Below are positions 17,656 through 27,723 of a stretch of 64,000 bases of DNA, one piece after another. Numbering within the stretch: the stretch's first letter is position 1; each line of letters starts with the position of its first letter. This stretch comes from Romboutsia faecis (GTDB taxonomy: Bacteria > Bacillota > Clostridia > Peptostreptococcales > Peptostreptococcaceae), in the NCBI RefSeq assembly GCF_014323405.1, contig NZ_JACRWE010000007.1, positions 1 to 64,000 on the forward strand. The letters are read 5' to 3'. A program made the position numbers and the translations under genes. The notes beneath the pieces were generated by a model. The model was not told the DNA's origin. It was given only the letters and a program-made list of their open reading frames with translations, and did not search any database.

Positions 17656-17792
17656 CTAACTTTAGATTACATATAAATATCATATTTATAATATGTAACC
17701 AATGATTAAATAATCATACCTACTATATAGTATATAGTTATAAGGTTTAAAAATTGTTATATACTAAAGAATAATTATCAAATTATAAATGC

Positions 17793-17821
17793 TTGACAGA
17801 AAAATTAAAAAATAGTAACAT
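17793..17821 (+). promoter_or_regulatory. promoter of the SAM riboswitch-metK RNA
   Basis: Perfect TTGACA, a 17-nt spacer and TAACAT lie about 60 bases before the aptamer. Confidence 0.65.
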
Positions 17822-17879
17822 ATAGTTAATTAATAAACAGAATATAAATTGATTTTAATAAATATGAAAATATTTATTA

Positions 17880-17985
17880 CCTTATCAAGAGTGGCAGAGG
17901 GATAGGCCCTGTGAAGCCCGGCAACCGCCCGAAAGGGAAACGGTGCTAAATCCTACAAGATTTTATAATCTTGAAAGATGAGGTT
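17880..17985 (+). promoter_or_regulatory. SAM-I (S-box) riboswitch aptamer
   Basis: Closing helix P1 pairs CTTATC with GATGAG. Core segments AGAGTGGCAGAGGGA, GGCCCTGTGAAGCCCGGCAA and AACGGTGCTAAATCC are the canonical S-box sequence. The expression platform is visible. GAGGTTAGTTA (17980-17990) can pair with TAATTAGCCTC (18012-18022) as an antiterminator that competes with the terminator at 18019-18046. High SAM should stabilise P1, free the terminator and shut off metK. Confidence 0.96.
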
Positions 17986-18018
17986 AGTTAATTAATGCAT
18001 AAAATTTGTGATAATTAG

Positions 18019-18046
18019 CCTCTTCTTTTTAAGAAGAGGTTTTTTT
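18019..18046 (+). terminator. riboswitch-controlled terminator in the metK leader
   Basis: CCTCTTC and GAAGAGG pair around TTTTTAA and are followed by seven T residues. The 5' arm overlaps the antiterminator partner of the SAM riboswitch. Confidence 0.93.
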
Positions 18047-18136
18047 ATTTTTATACTTTTATATGCAAATTAATATAAACTCAGAAAATAAACAAAATAA
18101 ATATAGAACTAAGAAAATTTAAAGGAGGAAATAAAA

Positions 18137-19330
18137 ATGGCAAGACATTTATTTACATCAGAATCAGTTACAGAAGGTCATCCAGATAAAATATGTGATC
18201 AAATATCAGATGCAATACTAGATGCTTTATTAGAAAAAGATCCACTATCAAGGGTAGCATGTGAGACAACTGTTACAACAGGGTTAGTTCTAGTTGCGGG
18301 AGAAATAACTACATCGGCATATGTTGATATTCCTAAACTAGTAAGAAATACTGTTGAAGAAATAGGATATACAAGAGCTAAGTTTGGATTTGACTGTAAT
18401 ACTTGTGCTGTTATAACATCTATAGATGAGCAATCAGGGGATATAGCTATGGGTGTTGATGAAGCTTTAGAAAATAAAGTTGGAGAAGAAACAGAAGATG
18501 AAATAGAAAAAGTAGGTGCTGGAGATCAAGGTATAATGTTTGGTTTTGCATGTAACGAAACAGAAGAATTAATGCCACTTCCAATATCTTTAGCTCATAA
18601 ATTAGCAAGAAGATTAACTGAAGTTAGAAAATCTGGATTATTAGATTACTTAAGACCAGATGGAAAAACTCAGGTTACAGTTGAATATGATGGAAATAAA
18701 GCTGTTAGAGTACATACAGTTCTTATATCTACTCAACACTCAGAAGATGTAGACAATAATACAATAAGAAAAGATTTAATAGAACAAGTAATAAAGCATG
18801 TGATACCTGCTGAATTGCTTGATGAAGAAACTATGATATATATAAACCCTACAGGAAGATTCGTTATAGGAGGACCTCAAGGGGATACAGGACTTACTGG
18901 TAGAAAAATAATAATAGATACTTATGGTGGATACTCTAGACACGGAGGGGGAGCATTCTCAGGAAAAGATCCTACTAAGGTTGATAGATCAGCTGCATAT
19001 GCTGCAAGATATGTTGCTAAAAATATAGTAGCAGCCGGACTTGCTGATAAGTGTGAAATAGAATTAGCTTACGCTATCGGGGTTGCTAAACCATTATCAA
19101 TATTTATAGATACTTTTGGAACTGGAAAAGTTTCAGAAGAAAAATTAGTTGAATTAGTAAATAATAATTTTGACTTAAGACCAGGAGCTATAATAAGAGA
19201 TTTAGATTTAAGAAAACCTATGTATAAGCAAGTTGCTGCTTATGGACACTTTGGAAGAACTGACTTAGATTTACCATGGGAAAGAACTGATAAAGCAGAA
19301 GCATTAAAACAACAAGCATTAAAAGCATAA
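18137..19330 (+). CDS. metK: S-adenosylmethionine synthetase
   Basis: Makes SAM from methionine and ATP. The 397-residue length is normal. Conserved segments are [17 protein letters not shown] at about residues 8-24, the [13 protein letters not shown]-binding motif at about 127-136, and the [17 protein letters not shown]-loop-like motif at about 273-288. The ribosome site is AAAGGAGGA. Transcription is controlled by the SAM riboswitch upstream, so the product represses its own synthesis. A terminator closes the unit. Confidence 0.97.
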   Translation: MARHLFTSESVTEGHPDKICDQISDAILDALLEKDPLSRVACETTVTTGLVLVAGEITTSAYVDIPKLVRNTVEEIGYTRAKFGFDCNTCAVITSIDEQSGDIAMGVDEALENKVGEETEDEIEKVGAGDQGIMFGFACNETEELMPLPISLAHKLARRLTEVRKSGLLDYLRPDGKTQVTVEYDGNKAVRVHTVLISTQHSEDVDNNTIRKDLIEQVIKHVIPAELLDEETMIYINPTGRFVIGGPQGDTGLTGRKIIIDTYGGYSRHGGGAFSGKDPTKVDRSAAYAARYVAKNIVAAGLADKCEIELAYAIGVAKPLSIFIDTFGTGKVSEEKLVELVNNNFDLRPGAIIRDLDLRKPMYKQVAAYGHFGRTDLDLPWERTDKAEALKQQALKA

Positions 19331-19337
19331 TAATAGA

Positions 19338-19380
19338 TAAGGGCTGTTTCAAATTTGAATTTGAAACATGCCCTTTATTT
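19338..19380 (+). terminator. terminator after metK
   Basis: AAGGGC, TGTTTCAAATT and the complementary AATTTGAAACA and GCCCTT form a long stem followed by a T-rich tail. Confidence 0.85.
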
Positions 19381-19455
19381 TATTGTTTATAAAATGTATA
19401 ATAATTACAAATTAAGTATATTATAAAAACACTATTTGTTTGTAGGAGAAAAGAT

Positions 19456-21678
19456 ATGGAAAGATTAGAAGGAATGATAAGTGATATAGTATTTAAAAAT
19501 GAAGAAAATGGATATACTATAGCTCATTTAGCCAACAGCATGGATGATATTGTAATAGTAGGATGTATGCCGACTTTATCAGTAGGAGAGAGTATAGAGG
19601 TAGAGGGAAAATGGGTAAATCACAAAACTTATGGAACTCAATTTGAAGTAAGTAAATTTATGCCGGTTATACCATCTTCATTAGAAGGAATATATGCCTA
19701 TTTAGCATCCGGAATGATACATGGTATAGGTGAAAAAATGGCTAAAAGGATTGTTGATAAATTTGGTGTTAGTACCTTAGATATAATACAAAATAATCCA
19801 GAACGTTTAGAAGAAGTAGAAGGTATTGGCGGTAAAAAATTAAAACAAATAGTAAAAAGCTATGAAGAAAATAGAGAACTGAGAAATATAATAATAGAAC
19901 TATCTCCATATGGTATAACTCCTAATTACTGTTTAAAAATATACAAAAAATATAAGAATAAATCGATAGAAGTTATTAATAAAAATCCATATAAACTAGC
20001 AGAAGATATAAGAGGTATTGGATTTAAAATAGCCGATGAAATAGCTAATAAAATAGGAATAGATAAATATTCAGATGATAGAATATGTCAAGGTATCCTG
20101 TATGCTTTAAATCAATCATTAGGAAGTGGACATACTTATTTACCAAAATCCATTTTGATACAAGAGGCTAAAAAAATATTAGATGTAGAAGCATCTATGA
20201 TAGATAATTGCATTATGGCATTAGCATACGATCAGAAAATTCACTTAGAACAATTAAACAATCAACAATTGATTTATTTGATGCCATATTATATGTCTGA
20301 GAATGGAGTATGTAAACAAATAATAAAGCTATCGCAATGTGAGTTCGATGATTTAAATATTGATATAGATGAAGAGATTAGATCTTTAGAAAAAGAAGAA
20401 AATATAAAGTTAGCGAATAACCAAGTCTTAGCAGTTAAAGAAGCTATTAATACAGGGGTATTGGTAATTACGGGTGGCCCAGGTACTGGTAAAACTACAA
20501 CTATAAATACAATAATTAAAATATTTGAAAATAATAAGAAGAAAGTTGTTTTAGCGGCTCCAACAGGTCGTGCTGCGAAAAGAATGAGTGAGACATCTCA
20601 AAGAGAAGCTAAAACTATACATAGATTGTTAGAAATGGGATTTGCAACAGATAGTGATGACTTAATGTTCTTAAAGAATGAAGAAGATCCTATTAATGCA
20701 GATGTAATTATTTTAGATGAAGTATCAATGGTAGATGTATTACTGATGTATAGTATGTTAAGAGCTATAAAGCCAGGGACAAGGGTGATATTGGTTGGAG
20801 ACAGTGATCAGCTACCATCAGTAGGAGCAGGTAATGTCCTAAAAGACATAATAGAATCTAACGTTATTAATGTAGTTAAATTAAATGAAATTTTTAGACA
20901 AGCTCAAGAGAGTATGATAGTAGTAAACGCTCATAAAATAAATAAAGGAGAGCCATTATTCTTAAATTCTAAGGGAAAAGATTTTTTCTTTATAAGAAAA
21001 AATACTAATGAAGAAATTATCGATGAAATAGTAGAAATAGTTAGCGAAAGATTACCTAAGTTTTATAAACTTGATAAATTGAAAGATATACAAGTGCTAG
21101 CATCTATGAGAAAAGGAGATGTTGGAGTAACTAACCTTAATATGGCATTGCAAAAAAGTCTAAATAAACCTGAGAAGTTTAAAGTTGAAGAAAATTTTGC
21201 AAAGAGAATATTTAGAGTTGGTGATAAGGTAATGCAAATAAAAAATAACTACACTAAAAAATGGGAAAGTGAAGATAGAAAAGATAGTGGAGAAGGTATA
21301 TACAATGGAGATATTGGATATATATACCACATAGATAAAGAAAATAAAAAAGTCCATGTATTATTTGACCAAGTAAAAATTGTTGATTATACCTATGATG
21401 AGTTAGATGAATTAGATCATAGTTTTTGTACAACTATACATAAAAGCCAAGGAAGTGAATTTCCTGTAGTGGTTATACCAATAACTTGGGCTCCACCTAT
21501 GTTGTTAAGTAGGAACTTACTATATACAGCGGTTACTAGAGCGAAAAAATTAGTTGTACTAGTAGGAGATGTTAAATACTTAGAGTATATGATTAAGAAC
21601 AATAGAACTAATGACAGATATTCAAATTTAGCAAATAAGTTAAATAAATTTAAACAAGAAGGGCTGTTGTTAAAATAA
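19456..21678 (+). CDS. recD2: RecD2-type (RecD/TraA) ATP-dependent 5'-3' DNA helicase
   Basis: A superfamily 1B helicase of 740 residues, the RecBC-independent RecD2 form. The N-terminal extension (about residues 1-330) contains helix-hairpin-helix segments such as GIGEKMAKRIV and GIGFKIADEIA. The motor domain follows: Walker A GGPGTGKTTT at about 340-349, Walker B VIILDEVSMVD, GDSDQLPSVGAG, and the C-terminal motif CTTIHKSQGSEFPVV. The comF-like gene begins one base after its stop, so the two are cotranscribed. RecD2 takes part in DNA repair and replication-fork maintenance in Firmicutes. Confidence 0.93.
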   Translation: MERLEGMISDIVFKNEENGYTIAHLANSMDDIVIVGCMPTLSVGESIEVEGKWVNHKTYGTQFEVSKFMPVIPSSLEGIYAYLASGMIHGIGEKMAKRIVDKFGVSTLDIIQNNPERLEEVEGIGGKKLKQIVKSYEENRELRNIIIELSPYGITPNYCLKIYKKYKNKSIEVINKNPYKLAEDIRGIGFKIADEIANKIGIDKYSDDRICQGILYALNQSLGSGHTYLPKSILIQEAKKILDVEASMIDNCIMALAYDQKIHLEQLNNQQLIYLMPYYMSENGVCKQIIKLSQCEFDDLNIDIDEEIRSLEKEENIKLANNQVLAVKEAINTGVLVITGGPGTGKTTTINTIIKIFENNKKKVVLAAPTGRAAKRMSETSQREAKTIHRLLEMGFATDSDDLMFLKNEEDPINADVIILDEVSMVDVLLMYSMLRAIKPGTRVILVGDSDQLPSVGAGNVLKDIIESNVINVVKLNEIFRQAQESMIVVNAHKINKGEPLFLNSKGKDFFFIRKNTNEEIIDEIVEIVSERLPKFYKLDKLKDIQVLASMRKGDVGVTNLNMALQKSLNKPEKFKVEENFAKRIFRVGDKVMQIKNNYTKKWESEDRKDSGEGIYNGDIGYIYHIDKENKKVHVLFDQVKIVDYTYDELDELDHSFCTTIHKSQGSEFPVVVIPITWAPPMLLSRNLLYTAVTRAKKLVVLVGDVKYLEYMIKNNRTNDRYSNLANKLNKFKQEGLLLK

Positions 21679-21679
21679 A

Positions 21680-22441
21680 ATGAGTTTTTATGAAGTGTTA
21701 AATTTTGTTTTAGATTTTATTTATCCAGAAAATATAAGTTGTATACTATGTGATAAACCTATAAAGAAAGTAAATACATATTCATTATGTAAAGATTGTT
21801 TTAAAGAGTTAAATTTTATACAAGATGGCTGTATTAAATGTGGGAAGCCAATAATATATCATTCATTAGAAAAAATAGATATATGTGGATGCAGTTATTG
21901 TTTTAATAAAAGTTTTTATTTTGATAAATCTATATCATGTATAGAGTATAGTGACATTAGTAAATCTATGATACTAGGATTTAAATATAAAAATAAAACT
22001 TATATGGCTAAATATATATCTAATATAATGAAAGAAAAATTAGACTTAGAGAACATTGAATTTGATTATATTACATTTGTACCACTTCATAAAAAAAGAA
22101 TGAGAAAAAGAGGATTTAATCAATCTGAAAAAATTGCTAAGGAACTGAGTAAAATCATAAATATACCAATATTAGATTGTATATATAGGAAGTCAAATAC
22201 TAATAGACTATACAATTTAAATAGACAAGAAAGAAAAATAGAATTAAAAAATGCTTTTTTAGTTAAAGAAAATATAAATTATGCTAATGGTAAGAATATT
22301 TTATTAATAGATGATATATTTACAACTGGCTCAACGGTAAATGAAATATCGAAATTATTAAGGTTAAATAATGTAAATAGAATATTCGTAATGACTTTAC
22401 TAACGAAGAGTAATGATAATTATATAAAAGCAGAAAATTAG
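21680..22441 (+). CDS. comF: ComF-family phosphoribosyltransferase-like protein
   Basis: A 253-residue protein with an N-terminal zinc ribbon (CILCDKP, CKDC, CIKCGKP and CGCSYC within about residues 20-75). A type I phosphoribosyltransferase domain follows with the PRPP loop LLIDDIFTTGSTVNE near residues 211-225. ComF is needed for single-stranded DNA handling during natural transformation in Bacillus. In Clostridia the gene is often present without a known competence state. It is tightly linked to recD2, a plausible DNA-processing pair. The base composition is very AT-rich even for this genome. Confidence 0.88.
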   Translation: MSFYEVLNFVLDFIYPENISCILCDKPIKKVNTYSLCKDCFKELNFIQDGCIKCGKPIIYHSLEKIDICGCSYCFNKSFYFDKSISCIEYSDISKSMILGFKYKNKTYMAKYISNIMKEKLDLENIEFDYITFVPLHKKRMRKRGFNQSEKIAKELSKIINIPILDCIYRKSNTNRLYNLNRQERKIELKNAFLVKENINYANGKNILLIDDIFTTGSTVNEISKLLRLNNVNRIFVMTLLTKSNDNYIKAEN

Positions 22442-22442
22442 C

Positions 22443-22471
22443 TTGACATATAATTAGAAAAATAATAAAAT
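22443..22471 (+). promoter_or_regulatory. promoter of the structured RNA upstream of hpf
   Basis: Perfect TTGACA (22443-22448), a 17-nt spacer and TAAAAT (22466-22471) place the transcription start near 22478. TTGACA begins one base after the comF stop codon. Confidence 0.7.
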
Positions 22472-22477
22472 AAATAG

Positions 22478-22716
22478 GTAATATTTTAGGTCTGTGGTTG
22501 AAAGTCCAAGCCAGTTGCAGGCAAAAGGATCCACGTAAGTTAATCCTAAAAATGGGATTGATGATCATGGTGCAGCTTAGAAGTAAGTCCTACCGGTATT
22601 AAATCGAGAGAGTTAGTAGTGCGGCAAACCCAAGCAAAACCTCCAGTAGGCGAGTGTGGGGTCAAAAACCAGGTCAGCTAAATATTCAAAAGTACCTTTA
22701 TTAGGTGCTTTTTTTT
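22478..22716 (+). ncRNA. structured non-coding RNA, probable raiA-motif RNA
   Basis: About 215 nt of unusually GC-rich, non-coding sequence bounded by its own promoter (22443-22471) and terminator (22690-22716). It contains small helices such as AATCC/GGATT at about 22541-22558 and purine-rich conserved-looking blocks. It lies upstream of hpf (raiA), which is where the raiA-motif RNA occurs in Firmicutes, an RNA reported to be abundant and large for its class. I cannot check the covariance model by eye. The identification rests on position, size and the independent transcription signals. RNase P RNA was considered and rejected on length. Confidence 0.72.
22690..22716 (+). terminator. terminator of the raiA-like RNA
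   Basis: AGTACC and GGTGCT pair (one G:T) around TTTATTA, with A residues before and eight T residues after. It ends the RNA about 370 bases before hpf. Confidence 0.88.
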
Positions 22717-22814
22717 ATGCAAAAAATTATAATATTAAACCAATATCAAATATTGACATATTATGTTGAAAGTTGACAACAATACACATATTAATAACAG
22801 TATATGCAAAAATA

Positions 22815-22920
22815 TGTGGATATGTATATATTGATAAATAGCCTAAAATACACATTCATTAAAGTTATTAACATATTTATTCACATTATCCACAGGATAT
22901 GTTCTTGAAATTAATCCACA
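22815..22920 (+). promoter_or_regulatory. cluster of DnaA-box-like sequences upstream of hpf
   Basis: A perfect DnaA box TTATCCACA is at 22886-22894. It directly abuts TTATTCACA at 22877-22885, one mismatch. Further single-mismatch sites are ATATCCACA on the minus strand (22815-22823) and TAATCCACA (22912-22920). A looser TTATTAACA is at 22865-22873. The surrounding 370-base gap between the RNA terminator and hpf is otherwise AT-rich, with no gene visible. Function is unknown: it may be a DnaA-responsive promoter region or a DnaA-binding site. Confidence 0.5.
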
Positions 22921-23086
22921 TATAAACAAGATAAAAATTAAATAATATTCTTTAATATTTTATTCGACAGTATATAAAATTAATAAAAGCTAACAATAAA
23001 AATAAAGGATTACATAAGTAAATGAAGAATATATTTATAAAGTATAAATTAATTTTATACTGCTATAACTGAAGGGAGATGTTCTT

Positions 23087-23635
23087 ATGAATATAATAAT
23101 ATCTGGTAAACAAATGGATTTAACTAGTGGAATAAAAGGAGCAATTGAAGAGAAAATAGGTCGATTAGATTATTACCTTCACCCAGAAACAGAAGTAAAA
23201 GTTACAGTAAGCGCTAGGAAAGCTCGTCATACAATAGAAGTAACAATAATCCCTATAAGTGGACCAATTATTAGAGCCGAAGATAGTGAAGAAAGTTTAT
23301 ATGCTGCTATAGATATCGTATATGATAAGTTAAATAAGCAATTAAGAAAATATAAAAATAGATTGCAAGATAGACATCAGTCAAATGAAAGTATAAGATT
23401 TGATGGTGTTGATTTAAATAATGAAGATGATTTTGATGATGAAGATGAAAGTTTAGATATAGTAATAGAAAGAAATAAAAAATTTGATATGAAACCAATG
23501 AGTGCAGAAGAAGCTGTGTTACAAATGGAGTTAATAGAACATGAATTTTATATGTTTAGAAATATAGATACTGATGAAATATCTGTAGTTTATAAACGTA
23601 AAAATGGTGGATATGGGATGATAGAACACGAATAA
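23087..23635 (+). CDS. hpf: ribosome hibernation promoting factor, long form
   Basis: Binds the 30S subunit and dimerises 70S ribosomes into inactive 100S particles in stationary phase. The 182-residue length indicates the long form. The N-terminal S30AE domain covers residues 1 to about 100, then an acidic linker (EDDFDDEDE), then the C-terminal dimerisation domain (about 125-182, KKFDMKPMSAEEAVLQMEL and YKRKNGGYGMIE). The ribosome site is AAGGGAGAT. It stands alone between the raiA-like RNA and secA, with a terminator behind it. Long-form HPF is the standard Firmicutes type. Confidence 0.94.
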   Translation: MNIIISGKQMDLTSGIKGAIEEKIGRLDYYLHPETEVKVTVSARKARHTIEVTIIPISGPIIRAEDSEESLYAAIDIVYDKLNKQLRKYKNRLQDRHQSNESIRFDGVDLNNEDDFDDEDESLDIVIERNKKFDMKPMSAEEAVLQMELIEHEFYMFRNIDTDEISVVYKRKNGGYGMIEHE

Positions 23636-23649
23636 TAAAATTTGAAATG

Positions 23650-23683
23650 AAAAAGCTACCAATAATTTTATTGGTAGTTTTTT
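23650..23683 (+). terminator. terminator after hpf
   Basis: CTACCAATA and TATTGGTAG pair around ATTT, flanked by A4 and T6. Confidence 0.9.
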
Positions 23684-23837
23684 ATTTATATGTACGATAA
23701 GTAATTATAAATATTTTTTGTTAGTTATACTATGATTTATATAATTTGTAGATACGGTCAATATTAATATTAAATATAGTATTTTTATGGTAAAATATAT
23801 AATAGTAATAATATATGGACGAGGAGAGATGCCAACG

Positions 23838-26510
23838 ATGGGTTTTTTAGATAATTTATTTAATATAGCAGATAAAAGAGAATTGAAAAATTTTAATAAA
23901 ACAGTTGATAAAATAGATCAGCTTGAACCTAAATTTGAATCTATGTCAGATAAAGAGCTTAAAGAAATGACTAATATATTTAGAGATAGATTAGATAAGG
24001 GAGAAACAGTAGATGATATATTACCGGAAGCTTTTGCAGTAGTAAGGGAAGCGTCTAAAAGGGTATTAGGATTAAGGCATTATAGAGTTCAGCTTATAGG
24101 TGGAATAGTTCTTCATCAGGGAAGAATAGCTGAGATGAAAACTGGTGAAGGGAAAACATTAGTTGGAACAGCTCCAGTTTATTTAAATGCCCTTTCTGGT
24201 AAAGGTGTACATGTAGTTACAGTAAATGATTACCTAGCAAAACGTGACAAAGAGCAAATGGGAAAAGTATATGAATTTTTAGGTCTTACTGTGGGGGTAA
24301 TCGTTCATGGACAAAATCCAGCAGTTAGAAAAGCTCAATATGAATGCGATATAACTTATGGAACGAATAATGAATATGGATTCGATTACTTAAAAGATAA
24401 CATGGTAATTCATAAAGAACAAAAAGTTCAAAGACCTTTAAATTATGCAATCGTAGATGAGGTAGACTCAATACTAATAGATGAGGCAAGAACTCCTCTT
24501 ATAATATCTGGACCTGGGGACAAATCAACACATTTATATTCAGATGCTAATACATTTGTATTAACGTTAAAACCAGATGATTATGAATTGGAAGAAAAGC
24601 AAAAAGCTGTGGCATTAACAGAATCCGGAATACAAAAAGCAGAAGTTTATTTTAATGTTGAAAATATAACGGATATATCTCATACAGAGTTATACCATCA
24701 TATAAACCAAGCATTAAAAGCTCATACAATAATGAAGCGTGATGTTGATTACGTATGCAAAGATGGAGAAATAGTAATAGTTGATGAATTTACAGGAAGA
24801 CTTATGTTCGGTAGAAGATACTCAGAAGGATTACATCAAGCAATAGAAGCTAAAGAAGGATTAAGAATTCAAAGAGAGTCTAAAACATTAGCAACAATAA
24901 CATTCCAAAATTACTTTAGAATGTATAAGAAACTTTCTGGTATGACAGGTACTGCAAAAACAGAAGAAGAAGAATTTAAAGCAATATACAAAATGGATGT
25001 TGTTCAAATACCAACAAATAAAGAAATATTAAGACAAGACTTAGCAGACTCTGTTTATAAGAATGAAAAAGGAAAGTTTAATGCAGTAGCAGAAGATATA
25101 ATTGAAAGAAATAAGAATAAACAACCAGTATTAGTTGGTACTGTATCTATAGAAAAATCAGAATTATTATCTCAACTTCTAAAAAGAAGAGGAGTTAAGC
25201 ATGAGGTATTAAATGCTAAGCATCATGATAAAGAAGCTGAAATAATAGCTCAAGCTGGTAGATTAGGAGCGGTGACTATAGCAACTAATATGGCAGGTCG
25301 TGGTACAGATATAGTTCTAGGTGGTAACCCTGTGTTCTTAACTAAGAAAGAAATGAAAAGGTTAGGTTACAATGAAGACATAATAAATAAAGTGGATTCA
25401 CCTTTAGAAGTACAACAAACAGAAGAAAATGAAGAATTATTTAAGGCAAGAGCAGAATATGAAAATTTATTTAATAGATTCAAGAAAGAATCTGAAGCTG
25501 AACAGCAAGAAGTTTTAAATGCTGGTGGACTTGCTATAATAGGTACAGAAAGACACGAATCTCGTAGAATAGATAATCAGTTAAGAGGTCGTGCAGGCCG
25601 TCAAGGTGACCCAGGTAGTTCAAGATTCTATATAGCATTAGATGATGATCTTATGAGATTATTCGGAAGTGAAAGAATACAGGGAGTTGTAGAAAAAATA
25701 GGTCTTGAAGAGGACATGCCTATAGAGCATAAGATGTTAACTAAATCTATAGAAAGTGCTCAAAAGAAGGTTGAAGGAAAGAACTTTGGAATAAGAAAGC
25801 ACGTACTTCAATATGATGATGTTATGAATAAACAAAGAGAAATAATATATGCTGAAAGAAGTCGTGTATTAGAAGGTGAAAATCTAGATGAACAAATACA
25901 ATCAATGGTAAAAGATATAATTATAGAAGCAGCTGATATAGCTGTTAAAGAAAATGGAATTGATACAGAGGTATTTAAAGCTCATCTATATGCTATATTC
26001 ATGCCGAAGGGAAGTATTGAGATAGAGAATATAGAAAAGCTTTCTAAAGAAGAACTTGTAGATCAAGTGTATGAGATAGCGCATAAAATTTATTCAGCTA
26101 AAGAGGAGCAAATAGGTTCTGAGAGAATGAGAGAAGTGGAAAGAGTTATACTTCTTCAATCAGTTGATAGCCATTGGATAGATCATATAGATGCTATGGA
26201 CCAATTACGTCAAGGTATAGGTCTTCGTGCTATAGGACAACAAGATCCAGTTGTTGCATATAAAATGGAAGGTTTTGATATGTTTGACGATATGACTAAG
26301 CATATACAAGAAGACACTATTAGATACTTATTCAATATAACTATAGAGCAACCTGTTGAAAGAAAACAAGTTATAGATGTTGATCATTTATCTTCAAGTG
26401 CAACTGATGAACCAGGTAACAAAACTGTTAAAAAGGACGAAGAAACAGGAAGAAATGACTTATGCCCATGTGGTAGTGGTAAAAAATATAAAAAATGTTG
26501 TGGAAGATAA
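23838..26510 (+). CDS. secA: preprotein translocase ATPase SecA
   Basis: Cytosolic motor that drives unfolded proteins through SecYEG. The protein of 890 residues has Walker A (MKTGEGKT, about residues 102-109), the [15 protein letters not shown] block, the helicase-like [16 protein letters not shown] segment and a C-terminal SEC-C zinc motif [14 protein letters not shown] place the start at ATG 23838 (MGFLDNLF), about a dozen bases after GAGGAGAG. ATG 23829 is too close to that site, and the open frame from 23787 has no ribosome site. prfB begins 14 bases after the stop, the common secA-prfB pairing of Firmicutes. Confidence 0.95.
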   Translation: MGFLDNLFNIADKRELKNFNKTVDKIDQLEPKFESMSDKELKEMTNIFRDRLDKGETVDDILPEAFAVVREASKRVLGLRHYRVQLIGGIVLHQGRIAEMKTGEGKTLVGTAPVYLNALSGKGVHVVTVNDYLAKRDKEQMGKVYEFLGLTVGVIVHGQNPAVRKAQYECDITYGTNNEYGFDYLKDNMVIHKEQKVQRPLNYAIVDEVDSILIDEARTPLIISGPGDKSTHLYSDANTFVLTLKPDDYELEEKQKAVALTESGIQKAEVYFNVENITDISHTELYHHINQALKAHTIMKRDVDYVCKDGEIVIVDEFTGRLMFGRRYSEGLHQAIEAKEGLRIQRESKTLATITFQNYFRMYKKLSGMTGTAKTEEEEFKAIYKMDVVQIPTNKEILRQDLADSVYKNEKGKFNAVAEDIIERNKNKQPVLVGTVSIEKSELLSQLLKRRGVKHEVLNAKHHDKEAEIIAQAGRLGAVTIATNMAGRGTDIVLGGNPVFLTKKEMKRLGYNEDIINKVDSPLEVQQTEENEELFKARAEYENLFNRFKKESEAEQQEVLNAGGLAIIGTERHESRRIDNQLRGRAGRQGDPGSSRFYIALDDDLMRLFGSERIQGVVEKIGLEEDMPIEHKMLTKSIESAQKKVEGKNFGIRKHVLQYDDVMNKQREIIYAERSRVLEGENLDEQIQSMVKDIIIEAADIAVKENGIDTEVFKAHLYAIFMPKGSIEIENIEKLSKEELVDQVYEIAHKIYSAKEEQIGSERMREVERVILLQSVDSHWIDHIDAMDQLRQGIGLRAIGQQDPVVAYKMEGFDMFDDMTKHIQEDTIRYLFNITIEQPVERKQVIDVDHLSSSATDEPGNKTVKKDEETGRNDLCPCGSGKKYKKCCGR

Positions 26511-26524
26511 TTTTGGAGGTTTAA

Positions 26525-27635
26525 ATGTTAAATATACAAGAGTATAGACATAGTATAGACAAAATGTCTTCAAATCTAAAAGAGATGAGGGACTCTCTTT
26601 GACATTGCTTCATTATTAGTTGCAATTGAACAAAATGAGGAAGAGATGAATAAACAAGAGTTTTGGAATGATAATGAAAAAGCTCAAAAAGTTATTCAAG
26701 AAAATAAATCCCTAAAAGATACAGTTGAAGAATACAATCAATTAAGTGAAAGTTTAGAAGAAATAGAACTATTAATAGAAATTGGATTAGAAGAAAGTGA
26801 TGATTCAATTTGTAAGGAAATAGAAAAGAGTATAGATAATCTTGAAAAGGATATAGATAATATGCGAATAAAAACTCTTTTAAGTGGGGAGTATGATAGA
26901 AATAATGCGATATTATCTATTAATGCAGGTACAGGAGGACTAGATGCTCAAGATTGGGCTCAGATGCTTCTTAGAATGTACACAAGATGGGGAGAAAGAA
27001 AAGGATATAAGGTTAGACTCTTAGATATACTTTCTGATCCAGAAGCAGGTATAAAAAGTGCTACCTTATTAATCGAAGGGTTGAATGCTTATGGATATTT
27101 AAAAAGTGAAAAAGGCGTTCATCGTATAGTTAGAATATCTCCCTTTGACCCATCGGGTAAGAGACACACATCCTTTGCATCTATAGATGTTACTCCTGAA
27201 CTTGATGATAGTATAGAAATAGAGATTAATCAAAGTGATTTAAAAATAGACACATATAGAGCTTCTGGTGCTGGAGGCCAGCATGTAAATACTACAGACT
27301 CCGCAGTAAGAATTACACATATTCCTACAGGAGTTGTAGTTCAATGCCAAAATGAAAGATCTCAGCATATGAACAAAGATAGAGCTATGAGAATGCTTAT
27401 GGCTAAACTTATTGAGCTAAAAGAACTAGAGCAAAAAGAAAAAATTGAAGATATTCAAGGTAAATATTCTCAAATAACTTGGGGAAGCCAAATAAGATCG
27501 TATGTATTCCAACCATATAAAATGGTAAAAGATCATAGAACTAATGCAGAAATAGGAAATGTAGATAGTGTTATGGATGGTAATATAGATTTATTTATAA
27601 ATGAGTATCTTAAAATGAATAAAATCAAAAAATAA
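26525..27635 (+). CDS. prfB: peptide chain release factor 2, with programmed +1 frameshift
   Basis: Recognises UGA and UAA stop codons. The gene is read in two pieces: 26525-26599 (25 codons), then, after skipping T26600, 26601-27635, giving 369 residues. The shift occurs at CTT TGA C. An internal Shine-Dalgarno-like AGGGA lies just upstream, so low RF2 lets ribosomes shift and make more RF2. The product has the stop-recognition tripeptide SPF and the catalytic GGQ (SGAGGQHVN). ATG 26646 is an internal codon, not the start. The true ATG has GGAGG five bases upstream and follows secA closely. Confidence 0.95.
26589..26603 (+). promoter_or_regulatory. prfB programmed frameshift site
   Basis: AGGGACTCT CTT TGA C: the slippery CTT, the in-frame UGA stop followed by C (a weak stop context), and an AGGG element a few bases upstream reproduce the RF2 autoregulatory frameshift signal. 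Confidence 0.94.
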
Positions 27636-27639
27636 TTCA

Positions 27640-27678
27640 AATAAGGCTGGAGAATTTAATTCTTGAGCCTTATTTTAA
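27640..27678 (+). terminator. probable terminator after prfB
   Basis: AATAAGGCT and AGCCTTATT form a stem enclosing a second helix, followed by TTTTAAAATTTTAATTT. The T tract is short. Confidence 0.65.
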
Positions 27679-27723
27679 AATTTTAATTTGAATAAATTTA
27701 ATTTATGGAAAGAAGGATGTATT

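Noticed and set aside
22478-22716. RNase P RNA, suggested by the GAAAGTCC segment
   Set aside because: Only about 215-240 nt, too short for type B RNase P, and the expected 3' conserved segments such as ACAGAA are not found.
23787-23837. N-terminal extension of SecA
   Set aside because: No ribosome site before 23787; homologues begin near MGFLDNLF and GAGGAGAG precedes ATG 23838.
26646-27635. prfB starting at ATG 26646
   Set aside because: No ribosome site, and the upstream frame with the CTT TGA C frameshift restores the normal RF2 N-terminus.
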